A stretch of 32,231 nucleotides of DNA, taken from contig NZ_JSEP01000006.1 in assembly GCF_001624695.1 (NCBI RefSeq), positions 279,692-311,922 on the forward strand. The letters are read 5' to 3'. Position 1 is the first letter of the stretch. Each line of letters begins with the position of its first letter. A program made the translations under genes and the position numbers. The stretch comes from Labrenzia sp. OB1. GTDB lineage: Bacteria > Pseudomonadota > Alphaproteobacteria > Rhizobiales > Stappiaceae. This document shows, in pieces, positions 1 through 7,965 of this stretch. The notes below the pieces were generated by a model that saw only the letters and a program-made list of their open reading frames with translations, ran no database searches and was not told the DNA's origin.

Positions 1-20
1 CCACTGCTGTCCGGTTTAAA
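1..20 (+). repeat. IS left terminal inverted repeat
   Basis: This is exactly the reverse complement of 1377-1396; identity is lost at base 21. The window begins on the first base of the repeat. Confidence 0.92.
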
Positions 21-103
21 AATCTAGACAGAGCGCATGACATTGATTCTACTCGGTTTCAGACGTTTGGCCGCGTTTGAGACACGAACAGAGGATCAAT
101 GTC

Positions 104-1381
104 ATGCGCCATCACAATAGCGTTTTTCATCAAGTGCTGAAGCATGTTCCTTGGGGCGAGTTCAATCGCCTTGTGGATGAGCATAAAGCGGACCACCGCG
201 TCCGCCGTTTGACGACGAAGACCCAGTTTCTGGCCCTTTTGTTCGGCCAGCTTGCAGGCGCGCAGAGCCTCAGGGAGATTGAGACCGGTCTGATGAGCCA
301 ATCCGCCCGGCTTTATCATGCGGGCGGCAGCTGCGTGGCCAGGACGACACTGGCTGACGCCAATGCCCGGCGGCCGGCCGCACTCTATGCTGAGCTCTTC
401 GCCTTTATGGCTGCTGCCGCCAGTCGGCGAACACGCAGGCACCTGGCAGATGCCGTGCGCATCCTCGATGCCACTCGGATCCGCTTGTCTTCGGCCGGGA
501 CAGGTTGGGCCGATACAGTAAGCGGCCATCGGGCCATCAAGCTGCATGTCACTTACGATCCGTATGCTGACACCGCGCTGGAGACCACTGTAACCGGTCA
601 AAGGGTTCACGATGTTCTCCCTGCCAAAGACATGGAGGTCGAGCCGGGGATGACCTATGTGTTCGATCTCGGCTATTACGATTACGCTTGGTGGAAGAAG
701 CTCGACGCGAATGGATGCCGGTTCGTTTCCCGGTTGAAGACCAACACAAACCTTCAGGTCAGCGCAGAACGGGATGTGCCCGCAAGCAGCAACATCCTTT
801 CCGACCGCATCGGGTTGCTCCCACAGCGCTTGGCCCGGTCGCGCAGCAATCCCTTCGACGATCCCGTCCGTGAGATCACCGTACGGATCTCAACAGGCAA
901 AACCATCCGGCTTGTCACCAACGACCTGGACGCACCGGCCGACGAAATCGCCGATCTCTACAAACAACGCTGGCAAATCGAGCTGTTCTTCAAGTGGATC
1001 AAGCAGAACCTGAAGATCCGGCATTTCCTCGGAACGTCCGAGAATGCCGTACGCATCCAGATCTTCATCGCCTTGATCGCCTATATCCTGCTGAGAGCCG
1101 CTCAGCTGTTCTTCAAGTGGATCAAGCAGAACCTGAAGATCCGGCATTTCCTCGGAACGTCCGAGAATGCCGTACGCATCCAGATCTTCATCGCCTTGAT
1201 CGCCTATATCCTGCTGAGAGCCGCTCAGGCGACCCAGACCGCAGTCAAGCAACCACTCGCCTTCGCACGCCTTGTTCGCCTCAACCTCATGCATCGACGC
1301 ACAATCAACGCACTAAACACTCACAAACCACCACCGGAAACAGACACAAGGCAGATGACCCTAAACCTTAATCCAATTTAA
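104..1381 (+). CDS. IS4-family transposase (DUF4372-like N-terminus) with internal duplication
   Basis: DDE transposase that would cut and paste the surrounding element. I start it at ATG 104 (MRHHNSVFHQ), where family members usually begin; an in-frame TTG at 77 adds nine unlikely residues. Catalytic candidates are D122 (ILDATRI), D188 (VFDLGYYDY) and E293 within the signature YKQRWQIELFFKWIK, so the DDE triad is present. Immediately after E293 a 41-residue block (LFFKWIKQ to LLRAAQ) occurs twice in tandem, giving 425 residues instead of 384. The duplicated block includes the signature lysine and a hydrophobic helix (IQIFIALIAYILL). Reading frame is kept, but an extra 41 residues next to the catalytic glutamate probably disturbs folding, so activity is doubtful. 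The partner copy at the right edge lacks the duplication. Confidence 0.9.
   Translation: MRHHNSVFHQVLKHVPWGEFNRLVDEHKADHRVRRLTTKTQFLALLFGQLAGAQSLREIETGLMSQSARLYHAGGSCVARTTLADANARRPAALYAELFAFMAAAASRRTRRHLADAVRILDATRIRLSSAGTGWADTVSGHRAIKLHVTYDPYADTALETTVTGQRVHDVLPAKDMEVEPGMTYVFDLGYYDYAWWKKLDANGCRFVSRLKTNTNLQVSAERDVPASSNILSDRIGLLPQRLARSRSNPFDDPVREITVRISTGKTIRLVTNDLDAPADEIADLYKQRWQIELFFKWIKQNLKIRHFLGTSENAVRIQIFIALIAYILLRAAQLFFKWIKQNLKIRHFLGTSENAVRIQIFIALIAYILLRAAQATQTAVKQPLAFARLVRLNLMHRRTINALNTHKPPPETDTRQMTLNLNPI
983..1228 (+). repeat. 123-bp in-frame direct tandem duplication inside the transposase
   Basis: Unit 1 is 983-1105 and unit 2 is 1106-1228; they look identical. The two bases AG precede each unit and end the second, so the junction is ambiguous by 2 bp. 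The right-hand IS copy has one unit (32104-32226) preceded by the same bases that precede unit 1 here, so single copy is the ancestral state. Confidence 0.95.
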
Positions 1382-1396
1382 ACCGGACAGCAGTGG
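1377..1396 (-). repeat. IS right terminal inverted repeat
   Basis: Reverse complement of 1-20. It overlaps the end of the transposase gene (stop TAA 1379-1381) and matches the tip of the second copy at 31936-31955. Confidence 0.92.
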
Positions 1397-1939
1397 GCTT
1401 GACCCTGCAATCCATGCCGCGTCATGTGACCAAGTCAGGCCGCGGTGCGTAGCAACGGATCCGCGTGGATGCCATGGTCGAGCCATGGATTGCAGGGTCA
1501 AGGGCATGACAAAGAAGAAGTGTTCTCAGGGGATGCAATGAAGGACGGCGGCTCTTTCTGCGTCAGCAGCGGAGAGCTCCAATCCTGCGAACTCCATGAG
1601 GACCGGGCGGTTCCGAAAAACGCGGTGGAGCCGGATGCTGACTCGTATCCAGGCATATGTCCCGCTGCAAGCAGGGTGGCTTGAACCAGGCATCCGCTAC
1701 GTCACCTGGAACTGAGGATTTTTCGATCAGCGCACGGCTCCGGGTTGCCTTTATCCAAAGCTGACCCGATTCGAATCCGGCGGAATTTGGGCGCGCACTC
1801 GGCAAATTCTGCCGAATCATCTAAACTGAACGTAAGGTGAATGCGGATTTCAGGGCGAGTACAGGTGCGTTCCGCCATTCTCCGTCCATATCACAAGGCC
1901 CTGCAGAAACCTGCGGGCCGGGAAATGGGACCGGGGACG
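1397..1939. other. Non-coding stretch between the IS and a small gene
   Basis: No convincing gene was found over about 540 bp. Open frames of 60-85 codons exist on both strands, but none has a ribosome site, a recognisable protein or a consistent start. The stretch holds the long inverted repeat 1398-1502 and a small hairpin (TCGGCA / TGCCGA, 1799-1815). The part from about 1820 to 1939 is presumably leader and promoter for the gene at 1940, though I cannot point to a clear -35/-10. Confidence 0.6.
1398..1502. repeat. Long inverted repeat (19-bp arms), probable dispersed intergenic repeat
   Basis: Arms 1398-1416 (CTTGACCCTGCAATCCATG) and 1484-1502 are perfect reverse complements separated by 67 bp. 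The loop has further self-complementarity, including CCATGG-tcgag-CCATGG. The IS inserted at the outer edge of the left arm. The sequence just before the second IS copy (ending CATGGCTTGAC) resembles the same motif, which suggests a repeat family present several times in this genome. Confidence 0.8.
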
Positions 1940-2221
1940 ATGAACAAGAAAACGATTGCAGCCACCTCTACCTTCGCAGTGATCCTTGCCGGGATCGGAT
2001 TTGCCGTGTCCGGCAGCTTTGACGCGGACCGCGAACTCCGCCGCGTCGATTGCCACGCCATCACCATGTTCACACCTGCCCATAACAAACCCGCCGAGGA
2101 CCTCTGCGCCAATTATGGCGGCGTGGCCCTGAAGGATGCCCAGCCCAGCAAGCAGGGCCTGGTGATCCTGGTCCGCAACCAGCCGATGGGTGGCTTCGAC
2201 GGTGACAAGGCCTTGCATTGA
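1940..2221 (+). CDS. Small exported or membrane-anchored hypothetical protein
   Basis: A 93-residue protein of unknown function. It starts MNKKTIAATS and has a typical N-terminal signal or anchor (basic KK, then a hydrophobic run TFAVILAGIGFAV at about 11-23, then SGSFDADRE), so it probably acts in the periplasm or on the outer face of the inner membrane. The mature part is short and polar with two cysteines (HCxxITM context DCHAIT, and DLCANYGG) that could form a disulfide. I place the start at ATG 1940 because the signal begins there; the open frame continues upstream to 1841 but adds arginine-rich, non-signal-like residues. The ribosome site is weak. It stands alone, convergent with the aldehyde dehydrogenase gene. 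I do not recognise a family. Confidence 0.6.
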   Translation: MNKKTIAATSTFAVILAGIGFAVSGSFDADRELRRVDCHAITMFTPAHNKPAEDLCANYGGVALKDAQPSKQGLVILVRNQPMGGFDGDKALH

Positions 2222-2251
2222 CATCTTGACGTGGGCCTCGGCCAGATCACC

Positions 2252-3676
2252 TCACCCTGTAATCGCCTTCAGCTCCAGAAAGTCCATCAAACCGAATTCG
2301 CCGTATTCGCGGCCGATGCCGGATTGCTTGTAGCCGCCGAAGGGCACGTCCCAGTCGGGGCCGGCACCGTTGATATAGACGCTGCCGGCGCGCAGCTTGC
2401 GGGAAACGCGCCTCGCTCGCTCCGGGTCGCCGGTCTGGAGATAGGCGGCGAGGCCGTAGGGCGTGTCGTTGGCGATGCGGATGGCGTCCTCCTCCGTATC
2501 GAAGGAGATCATCACCAGAACCGGGCCAAAAATCTCGTTGCGGGCGATGCGCATGTCGTTATCGACATCGGCAAAGATCGTCGGTTTCACGTAATAGCCG
2601 GTTTCGAAGCCGTCCGGCTTGCCCGGACCGCCGGCGATCAACCGGGCACCGTCGGCAATGCCACGTTCGATATGGCCCTGGATTTTCTCGTATTGGAGCT
2701 CGCTGATCACCGGGCCGATATGATCGCCCTCCTCCGCCGGATCGCCGACCTTGACGCCAGCCGCAACCCCGGCCGCAAGATCGACCGCCTCCGCATAGAC
2801 ACTGCGTTCCACCAGCAGCCGTGTCGGCGCGTCGCAGGACTGGCCGGTGTTGGAAAAACAGCTTTCGACCGAATAACGGACCGCCTCGTCCAGATCTGCA
2901 TCCGCAAACAGCAGGTTGGGCGACTTGCCGCCTAGCTCCAGCGCCACCCGCTTGACGCTCACTGCCGCGTTCTGCGTCACCGAGACGCCCGCCCGCGTCG
3001 AGCCGGTAAATGACATCATGTCGATGTCCGCATGCCGCGCCATGGCCGTGCCGACACCGGCCCCGTCGCCGTTCACCAGATTGAAGACACCGGCCGGGCA
3101 ACCGGCTTCATCGAGGATTTCCGCAAAGAGAAGCGCGGACAGCGGCGCGATTTCGCTCGGCTTCAGGATTGCCGTGCAGCCGGCGGCAAGCGCGGGCGCG
3201 ACCTTGGCGGCGATCTGGTTGATCGGCCAGTTCCACGGCGTGATCAGGCCACAGACCCCGACCGGCTCGTGCCGGAGCACGCTGCCGCCACGCGGGCTCG
3301 GAAACTCGAACCTGTGATCCCTGAGAGCTTCCAGTGTTGCCTGCAGATGACCGGTACCGGCCGGTGTCTGCTGCTCGCGCGCGAATTTCACCGGAGCGCC
3401 CATCTCCAGCCGTATCGCTTCGTTCATCTCGTCGGAGCGGCGCTCGTAAACGGCGATGATCCGCTCCAGAAGCGCGGTGCGCTCCTCTACGCTCGCCTCA
3501 CCCCAGGTATCGAATGCGGCCCGGGCCGCCGCCACAGCCCTGTCGACATCGGCGGCCGTTCCCAGGGAAATGACCGCGACAGGCTGCTCGGTTGCCGGGT
3601 TGATGACCTTGAGATCGTTCGGCACGACCGGTTCGACCCAATCACCGCCGATATAGAATTGCCGTTTCTCGATCAT
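2252..3676 (-). CDS. NAD(P)-dependent aldehyde dehydrogenase
   Basis: Cytosolic oxidation of an aldehyde to the acid with NAD(P)+. The 474-residue length and motifs are those of the ALDH superfamily: oxyanion Asn149 in TPWNWP, cofactor-loop KPSE at 172-175, FTGST at 223-227, general base Glu247 in LELGGKSPN, and nucleophile Cys281 in NTGQSCDAPT. The C-terminal PFGGYKQSGIGREYG motif is also present. The start ATG overlaps the stop of the upstream dehydrogenase gene (ATGA, 3673-3676), so the two are translationally coupled. The pair suggests a beta-hydroxyacid or alcohol oxidised to a (semi)aldehyde and then to an acid, but the substrate cannot be read from the sequence. It is not a CoA-acylating methylmalonate semialdehyde dehydrogenase as far as I can tell. 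Confidence 0.93.
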   Translation of the reverse strand: MIEKRQFYIGGDWVEPVVPNDLKVINPATEQPVAVISLGTAADVDRAVAAARAAFDTWGEASVEERTALLERIIAVYERRSDEMNEAIRLEMGAPVKFAREQQTPAGTGHLQATLEALRDHRFEFPSPRGGSVLRHEPVGVCGLITPWNWPINQIAAKVAPALAAGCTAILKPSEIAPLSALLFAEILDEAGCPAGVFNLVNGDGAGVGTAMARHADIDMMSFTGSTRAGVSVTQNAAVSVKRVALELGGKSPNLLFADADLDEAVRYSVESCFSNTGQSCDAPTRLLVERSVYAEAVDLAAGVAAGVKVGDPAEEGDHIGPVISELQYEKIQGHIERGIADGARLIAGGPGKPDGFETGYYVKPTIFADVDNDMRIARNEIFGPVLVMISFDTEEDAIRIANDTPYGLAAYLQTGDPERARRVSRKLRAGSVYINGAGPDWDVPFGGYKQSGIGREYGEFGLMDFLELKAITG

Positions 3677-4668
3677 CGTCCCACTGCTTCCAGTCTTTCC
3701 TGAACCGTCTGTTCGCCGCGTTTCGGCACCACCTCATATCCGGCTTCTTCAGGCTCGTCGTCAACCATCTCCGCCGGAAAGCCCGGTGCCAGCACCTCTA
3801 GGGCTGTCGCCTCCTCCAGCCGCTTGATGATGTTGGGCGAGAGTTCGCGCGGCCCGAAGCGGGCAATCGCATCGGCAAAGATATCGTTGAGCAGCGGCGA
3901 GAGTTCCAGCGGCACTTCATGGGCTTCTGCGATCTTCTGAAACAGGCCTATGTCCTTGGCGACAAGATCCATGGTGAAGGAGATGTCCCGCGATCCGTTG
4001 AGGATCACCTGGCTTTCGGTCTCGTGGACGAAGGAATTGCCCGACGAAATCCGGATCGCTTCATAGGCGGTTGCCATGTCCATGCCTGCCGCCTTGCAGG
4101 TTACAAGCGCCTCGGCGACCGACACCAGATTGGCGGTCGCCAGATAATTCGTCACCACCTTCAGCACCGAGGCCGAGCCGATCTCGCCCGTGTGCAGCAC
4201 CCTGCGGCCGAGGACCATCAGGAACGGCAGGGCTTTCTCGAAGGTTGCCCGCGTGCAGCCGGCGAAAATGGAGATATTGCCAGTAGCCGCGCGGTGACAA
4301 CCGCCGGAAACCGGGCATTCAATGGCCTCGGCGCCCGTCGCGATGACGCGTTCCGTGAGCCGTCTGGTCTCGCCGGCATCCGTGGTCGACATCTCCGCCC
4401 AGATCCGCCCGGGTCCGATGCCTTCCAGAATGCCGTACGGCCCCTCGACCACCGAGGCACAGGCGGCCGGGCTCGGCAGGCAGGTGATAACGACATCGCA
4501 GGTCTCCGCCAGATGCCTCGGGCTATTTCCGCGCTCCGCCCCCATGGCGACGAAGGCCTCGACAAGCTCCTGATCAAGGTCATGAACGGTCAGCTCGAAA
4601 CCGTTGCGCAGAATACTTCCGGCAAGTTTGCCGCCGACATTTCCCAGACCGATGAACCCGACACGCAT
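3673..4668 (-). CDS. 3-hydroxyisobutyrate dehydrogenase-family NAD(P)-dependent oxidoreductase
   Basis: Member of the beta-hydroxyacid dehydrogenase family (3-hydroxyisobutyrate, tartronate semialdehyde and 6-phosphogluconate dehydrogenase relatives). The N-terminal Rossmann motif is GFIGLGNVG (residues 4-12). The substrate loop PVSGG is at 119-124, and the family lysine K170 in LKVVTNYL with N174 forms the expected active site. I start at ATG 4668 (MRVGFIG), preceded by AGGAAAGG at good spacing; a longer frame adds 13 residues that would precede the beta strand. At 331 residues it is about 35 longer than typical, the excess lying in an acidic C-terminal tail. It is first gene of a two-gene operon with the aldehyde dehydrogenase and is transcribed away from a LysR regulator, its likely controller. 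Confidence 0.88.
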   Translation of the reverse strand: MRVGFIGLGNVGGKLAGSILRNGFELTVHDLDQELVEAFVAMGAERGNSPRHLAETCDVVITCLPSPAACASVVEGPYGILEGIGPGRIWAEMSTTDAGETRRLTERVIATGAEAIECPVSGGCHRAATGNISIFAGCTRATFEKALPFLMVLGRRVLHTGEIGSASVLKVVTNYLATANLVSVAEALVTCKAAGMDMATAYEAIRISSGNSFVHETESQVILNGSRDISFTMDLVAKDIGLFQKIAEAHEVPLELSPLLNDIFADAIARFGPRELSPNIIKRLEEATALEVLAPGFPAEMVDDEPEEAGYEVVPKRGEQTVQERLEAVGR

Positions 4669-4784
4669 GGAGAGCGCCTTTCCTGAATGAGGACAAAGAA
4701 GGCGCAAGTCTGCCTCTCGTCAAACTTCAAGAGAAACGATATAATTGGCTATAATTACACGATTTAATTTATGAATGGACTGAA
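4669..4784. promoter_or_regulatory. Divergent promoter region with AT-rich repeat
   Basis: The 116-bp gap between divergent operon and LysR gene is much richer in A+T than its surroundings near 4738-4775. It contains TATAATT twice in direct orientation one helical turn apart (4740-4746 and 4750-4756), and a dyad TAATT-N6-AATTA (4742-4757). This is the expected place for the LysR operator and both promoters. Exact promoter elements are not assigned. Confidence 0.5.
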
Positions 4785-5660
4785 ATGAAGTCGCTTCCAA
4801 ATCTTCTCTGGCTGCGGAGTTTTGAAGCGGCCAGCCGCCTGGGCAGCTTCACCGCGGCAGGAAGCGAACTCGGGCTGACGCAGGCTGCCGTCAGCAATCA
4901 CATCAGCGCGCTGGAAACCCAGCTCGGTCATCAGCTCTTCGAGCGCACGACCCGCAAGGTGAACCTGACGGCCAGCGGCCGGGCCTATCTGCCTTCCGTA
5001 CGCAAGGCTCTTCAGGATCTGGCGCTGTCGACGGAAGGGCTGTTCGGCAACCGCACGGCGGGAACGGTAACCATCCGGGCGCCGATCTCCGAAGCAGCGC
5101 TGATCATTGCGCCCGCGCTGACTGACTTCCAGCGGCAGCACCCCGAACTGAGGATCCGGCTGCTATCGGCCATCTGGGCGGACACGGTTCTGGAAAGCGG
5201 CATCGAAATTGAAATCCGGCTGGGCACCGGCTCCTGGCCGGGCGCGCATGCGGAACCTCTGGGCACCGAGGTTGTCGTACCTGTCTGTGCGCCGGGCCTT
5301 GCGGCGGCGATCAGGAGCCCGCACCAGTTGCTGGAACATCCGCGCATTCACGTCCTCGGGTTCGACGATCACTGGCCACGGTTTTTCGAAACCATCGGCC
5401 TGACCGCCGAAGCGAAACACCCGGGGATCACGGTCGACACATCGCTGGCGGCTGTCGAACTCGCGGCGGCGCGCGGCGGTACCGCCCTCCTGCTCGGGAA
5501 GATCGCATCGAGACTGACGGGAAACGGCCGGCTCGCCAGTCCCCTGGATCTAGAGATTCCGTCTCTGCAGACGCACTTTCTCCTCACGCGGGATAATGCC
5601 CCCGCTCCGAAAGCGGCAACTGGAATGGTGGAGGCCTGGATCAGGGACTTGTTTGCGTGA
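4785..5660 (+). CDS. LysR-family transcriptional regulator (GcvA-like)
   Basis: A 291-residue LysR-type DNA-binding regulator. The winged helix-turn-helix occupies residues 1-65 (FEAASRLGSFTAAGSELGLTQAAVSNHISALE, with FERTTRKVNLTASG in the wing). A linker helix follows to about 90 and the effector-binding domain runs from about 92 to 290. The TRKVNLTASG wording in the wing is typical of the GcvA-like branch. It is transcribed divergently from the dehydrogenase/aldehyde dehydrogenase operon and most likely regulates that operon together with itself. The inducer is unknown, perhaps the operon's substrate. The ATG 4785 start leaves no extra residues before the first HTH helix. Confidence 0.9.
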   Translation: MKSLPNLLWLRSFEAASRLGSFTAAGSELGLTQAAVSNHISALETQLGHQLFERTTRKVNLTASGRAYLPSVRKALQDLALSTEGLFGNRTAGTVTIRAPISEAALIIAPALTDFQRQHPELRIRLLSAIWADTVLESGIEIEIRLGTGSWPGAHAEPLGTEVVVPVCAPGLAAAIRSPHQLLEHPRIHVLGFDDHWPRFFETIGLTAEAKHPGITVDTSLAAVELAAARGGTALLLGKIASRLTGNGRLASPLDLEIPSLQTHFLLTRDNAPAPKAATGMVEAWIRDLFA

Positions 5661-5701
5661 GTGGCCGGCTTTGCGGAGGTCACATGAAAGTTTCGGTATC
5701 G

Positions 5702-5767
5702 CCGTCCCGGCCTCGAGCCGGGACCCGCTTGCAAGTCCGGCAAGGTCCCGGCTCAAGGCCGGGACGG
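5702..5767. repeat. Nested palindromic repeat, possible bidirectional terminator
   Basis: Arms 5702-5725 and 5744-5767 are 24-bp reverse complements with one mismatch, around an 18-bp loop. Each arm is itself a hairpin (GTCCCGG-7 nt-CCGGGAC). The element fills most of the 127-bp gap between the convergent LysR gene and ttcA. It could stop transcription from both sides, though no T-run follows. The fold-within-fold form is that of a dispersed extragenic palindrome. Confidence 0.8.
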
Positions 5768-5787
5768 TGCGGCGCGTGCAGAAGAAA

Positions 5788-6729
5788 TCACTCCGCCGCG
5801 AACAGCTTCGCGGTCAGGGCAAGGCTCGCCCCGCAGGGCTCCTCAGCTTCGCCATCGTCAGAAGCATCTTCCCCGCCCGCCGGTCGCAGGTTGACGAAAT
5901 CGTAGAGCGACCGGTCGAGCAGATGGGAGGGCCGCGAGTTGCCCAGCGCGCGAGCCATGATGCCGAGCCGTCCGGGTGTCTCCTTTTCCCAGGTCTGCAG
6001 CAGTCGCTTGACCTCGTCGCGCTGCAGCCCGTCCTGCGAGCCGCACAGATTGCAGGGAATGATCGGGAAACGCATGCCTGTGGCAAACCTGGCGATATCG
6101 TTTTCCGCTGCATAGGCGAGCGGGCGCAGCACCAGGAGATCGCCCTCGTCATTGATCAGTTTCGGCGGCATGGAGGCCAGACGCCCGCCATGGAAGAGAT
6201 TCATGAAGAAGGTCTCCAGAATGTCCTCGCGATGATGGCCGAGCACGATCGCCTCGCAGCCCTGTTCGCGCGCCACCCTGTACAGGATTCCCCGCCGCAG
6301 ACGCGAGCACAGCGAGCAATAGGTCCGGTGTGACGGGATCTTTTCGGTGACGATGGAATAGGTGTCCTGGCGCACGATGACATGCTTGACGCCGTTTTCT
6401 TCGAAGAACTGCGGCAGGACATGTGCCGGAAAACCCGGCTGCGCCTGATCCAGATTGCAGGCAACCAGTTCCACCGGAAGCAACCCGCGCCATTGCAGCT
6501 CGACCAGCACTGCCAGCAGCGTGTAGCTGTCCTTGCCGCCGGACAGGCACACAAGCCACTTCGGCCTGCTTTCTTCCGAAGCACTCTCCGCCAGCATGCC
6601 GAAATCGCCGATGGCTTCCCGCACCTGCCTGAGCAGCCGCTTGCGCAATTTCTTGAACTCCACGCTTGACGGCGCGTTTCTCAAAAGCGCGGGCACATCG
6701 GTGACGGAGCTGTCTGCAATGTCGTTCAT
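5788..6729 (-). CDS. ttcA: tRNA 2-thiocytidine biosynthesis protein TtcA
   Basis: ATP-dependent, iron-sulfur-containing enzyme that thiolates cytidine 32 of some tRNAs in the cytoplasm. The PP-loop SGGKDS is at residues 63-68. The CxxC pair C138/C141 ([12 protein letters not shown]) and the later CNLCG motif (C226/C229) match the cysteines that hold the [4Fe-4S] cluster in TtcA, and [10 protein letters not shown] follows the usual pattern. I choose ATG 6729 (MNDIADSS), giving 313 residues. An ATG at 6778 would add 16 residues, and the frame stays open to 7038, but that part is rich in cysteine and arginine and overlaps the next gene's leader. Ribosome sites are weak at both candidates. It stands alone, convergent with the LysR gene across a palindromic repeat. 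Confidence 0.92.
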   Translation of the reverse strand: MNDIADSSVTDVPALLRNAPSSVEFKKLRKRLLRQVREAIGDFGMLAESASEESRPKWLVCLSGGKDSYTLLAVLVELQWRGLLPVELVACNLDQAQPGFPAHVLPQFFEENGVKHVIVRQDTYSIVTEKIPSHRTYCSLCSRLRRGILYRVAREQGCEAIVLGHHREDILETFFMNLFHGGRLASMPPKLINDEGDLLVLRPLAYAAENDIARFATGMRFPIIPCNLCGSQDGLQRDEVKRLLQTWEKETPGRLGIMARALGNSRPSHLLDRSLYDFVNLRPAGGEDASDDGEAEEPCGASLALTAKLFAAE

Positions 6730-6958
6730 GGTCGAGGCTCGGCGGCTTTTCACTGTGTCCGGTGGTGTTGCTGACATAGCGGATCGGGCACATGGGTAAA
6801 AGCGAAAAGCAATGCTGGCGAAAAACACCGGCGCAGATCCTTGGATACAAAATTGCGCACACGCACTATGGCCCGAACCACAACAAGGACCACTGGCCCC
6901 ATGGATCGAACTTTGGCACAGTCGCCGCCGGTCAGCACACGGTCGGGAGATCCGGGAA

Positions 6959-7861
6959 GTGAAAACACAGTATGTGGAACTGGTGGATGCGATCGCGACC
7001 CTGGGCAGCCTCGCCGCGGCGGCGAAGGCCCTGAACAAATCTCAGCCGGCGATCACCAAAGCGCTCAAGAAGGTGGAAAGCGAACTCGGAGTGGTCCTCT
7101 TTCACAGGGTGCCAAGCGGGATCGTGCCGACGCTGGAAGGACTGCCCGTCATCGAACGCTGCCAGCGGATCAGACGGGACCTTCAGAAACTGACGGAGGG
7201 GGTCGCCCAGGCGCGTGGTGAATTTGTCGGATCCATATCCGTGGTGGTTTCGCCCCTCGCCGCGCTGAAAATCATGCCGCCGGTGGTGCGCAGGTTCCAG
7301 AGCCGGTTTCCGGGCATAGAACTGAGCATAACAGGCGGTCATGCGCCCAGAGCGTTTCGCGGATTGCGGTCGGGCGAGGCGGATTTCGTCATCGGCCCGG
7401 CCCCCGAACCTGCCTCGAAAACCGGGCTGCATGTCGAAAAGTTGCTGACGACCTCTATCACCTTCCTGACCGGCGCGCGCTCGCCCCTCAGGGAGCTTCA
7501 CCGGCCCGAGGACCTACTGGCGGCTCGCTGGGCCGTGATCGGACCGCGCAGCCGCCCTCCGCTCTTCAAGGACTATTTCAGGCATCACGGCCTCGAGGGG
7601 CCGGAACCGGTCATCCGGTCGGATTCCATCATGAGCATTCTTGCCATTCTCGAATGTTCGGATGTCATCTGCTCGTTCCCGTCGGTGATCGCCGATGATG
7701 TCGTCAAACGCTGGGATGTGGCGGCGTTGTCCGTGGACCTGAGCATGCTTCAGGTCGAAATCGCGCTCACCTGGACCCGGGAAAAGCTGCTGACACCGGT
7801 CGCCCTCGCTTTCGCGGATATTGTCCGCGAAGAAGGCGGTACGTTGCATAGCAAGACATAA
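6959..7861 (+). CDS. LysR-family regulator of the sulfatase-TRAP operon
   Basis: A 300-residue LysR-type regulator. The N-terminal helix-turn-helix covers residues 1-60 ([33 protein letters not shown]) and the effector domain about 88-295. I take GTG 6959 as start: GGGAGATCCGGGAA precedes it, and it gives the normal LysR length with the first helix in place. The open frame to 6812 would add 49 residues with no family counterpart. It lies directly upstream of and in the same direction as the sulfatase gene, and its stop codon sits inside a strong palindrome (7855-7875). The likely role is control of the sulfatase and TRAP genes in response to the transported compound; this is inferred from position. 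Confidence 0.87.
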   Translation: MKTQYVELVDAIATLGSLAAAAKALNKSQPAITKALKKVESELGVVLFHRVPSGIVPTLEGLPVIERCQRIRRDLQKLTEGVAQARGEFVGSISVVVSPLAALKIMPPVVRRFQSRFPGIELSITGGHAPRAFRGLRSGEADFVIGPAPEPASKTGLHVEKLLTTSITFLTGARSPLRELHRPEDLLAARWAVIGPRSRPPLFKDYFRHHGLEGPEPVIRSDSIMSILAILECSDVICSFPSVIADDVVKRWDVAALSVDLSMLQVEIALTWTREKLLTPVALAFADIVREEGGTLHSKT

Positions 7862-7875
7862 CCTGAGGTTATGTC
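7855..7875. promoter_or_regulatory. LysR-box-like palindrome ahead of the sulfatase
   Basis: A perfect 10-1-10 inverted repeat, GACATAACCT then G then AGGTTATGTC. It contains TAACCTGAGGTTA, an exact T-N11-A of the LysR recognition type. It overlaps the regulator's stop codon (7859-7861) and ends 90 bp before the sulfatase start. A second small palindrome TAACGTTA follows near 7883, as expected for a two-site LysR operator. It is too short of T residues to be a terminator. Confidence 0.7.
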
Positions 7876-7965
7876 CATGAGATAACGTTAATTGAGGGAT
7901 ATACCTACAGGTGATAGCATTCTCGCCAAGAATGCCGGTCAACCGGCGCTTCGGGAGGGAACCGC

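Larger units (their letters stand above)
1..1396 (+). mobile_element. Complete IS4-family insertion sequence (left copy)
   Basis: A single transposase gene is bounded by perfect 20-bp terminal inverted repeats (1-20 and 1377-1396, tip CCACTGCTGTCCGG). The same element recurs in opposite orientation from 31936, which fixes the outer boundary of the 3' end. This copy is 123 bp longer than its partner would be because of an internal tandem duplication (983-1228). The left flank lies outside the window, so a target duplication cannot be tested directly. The right flank starts GCTTGAC, and the same seven bases abut the other copy. Family assignment rests on the transposase's Y-(2)-R-(3)-E-(6)-K signature. 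I cannot name the specific IS. Confidence 0.93.

Noticed and set aside
1765..1790. tRNA T-loop-like TTCGAATCC
   Set aside because: The flanking bases do not form a 5-bp T stem, and no acceptor stem, anticodon arm or CCA-like end can be placed around it.
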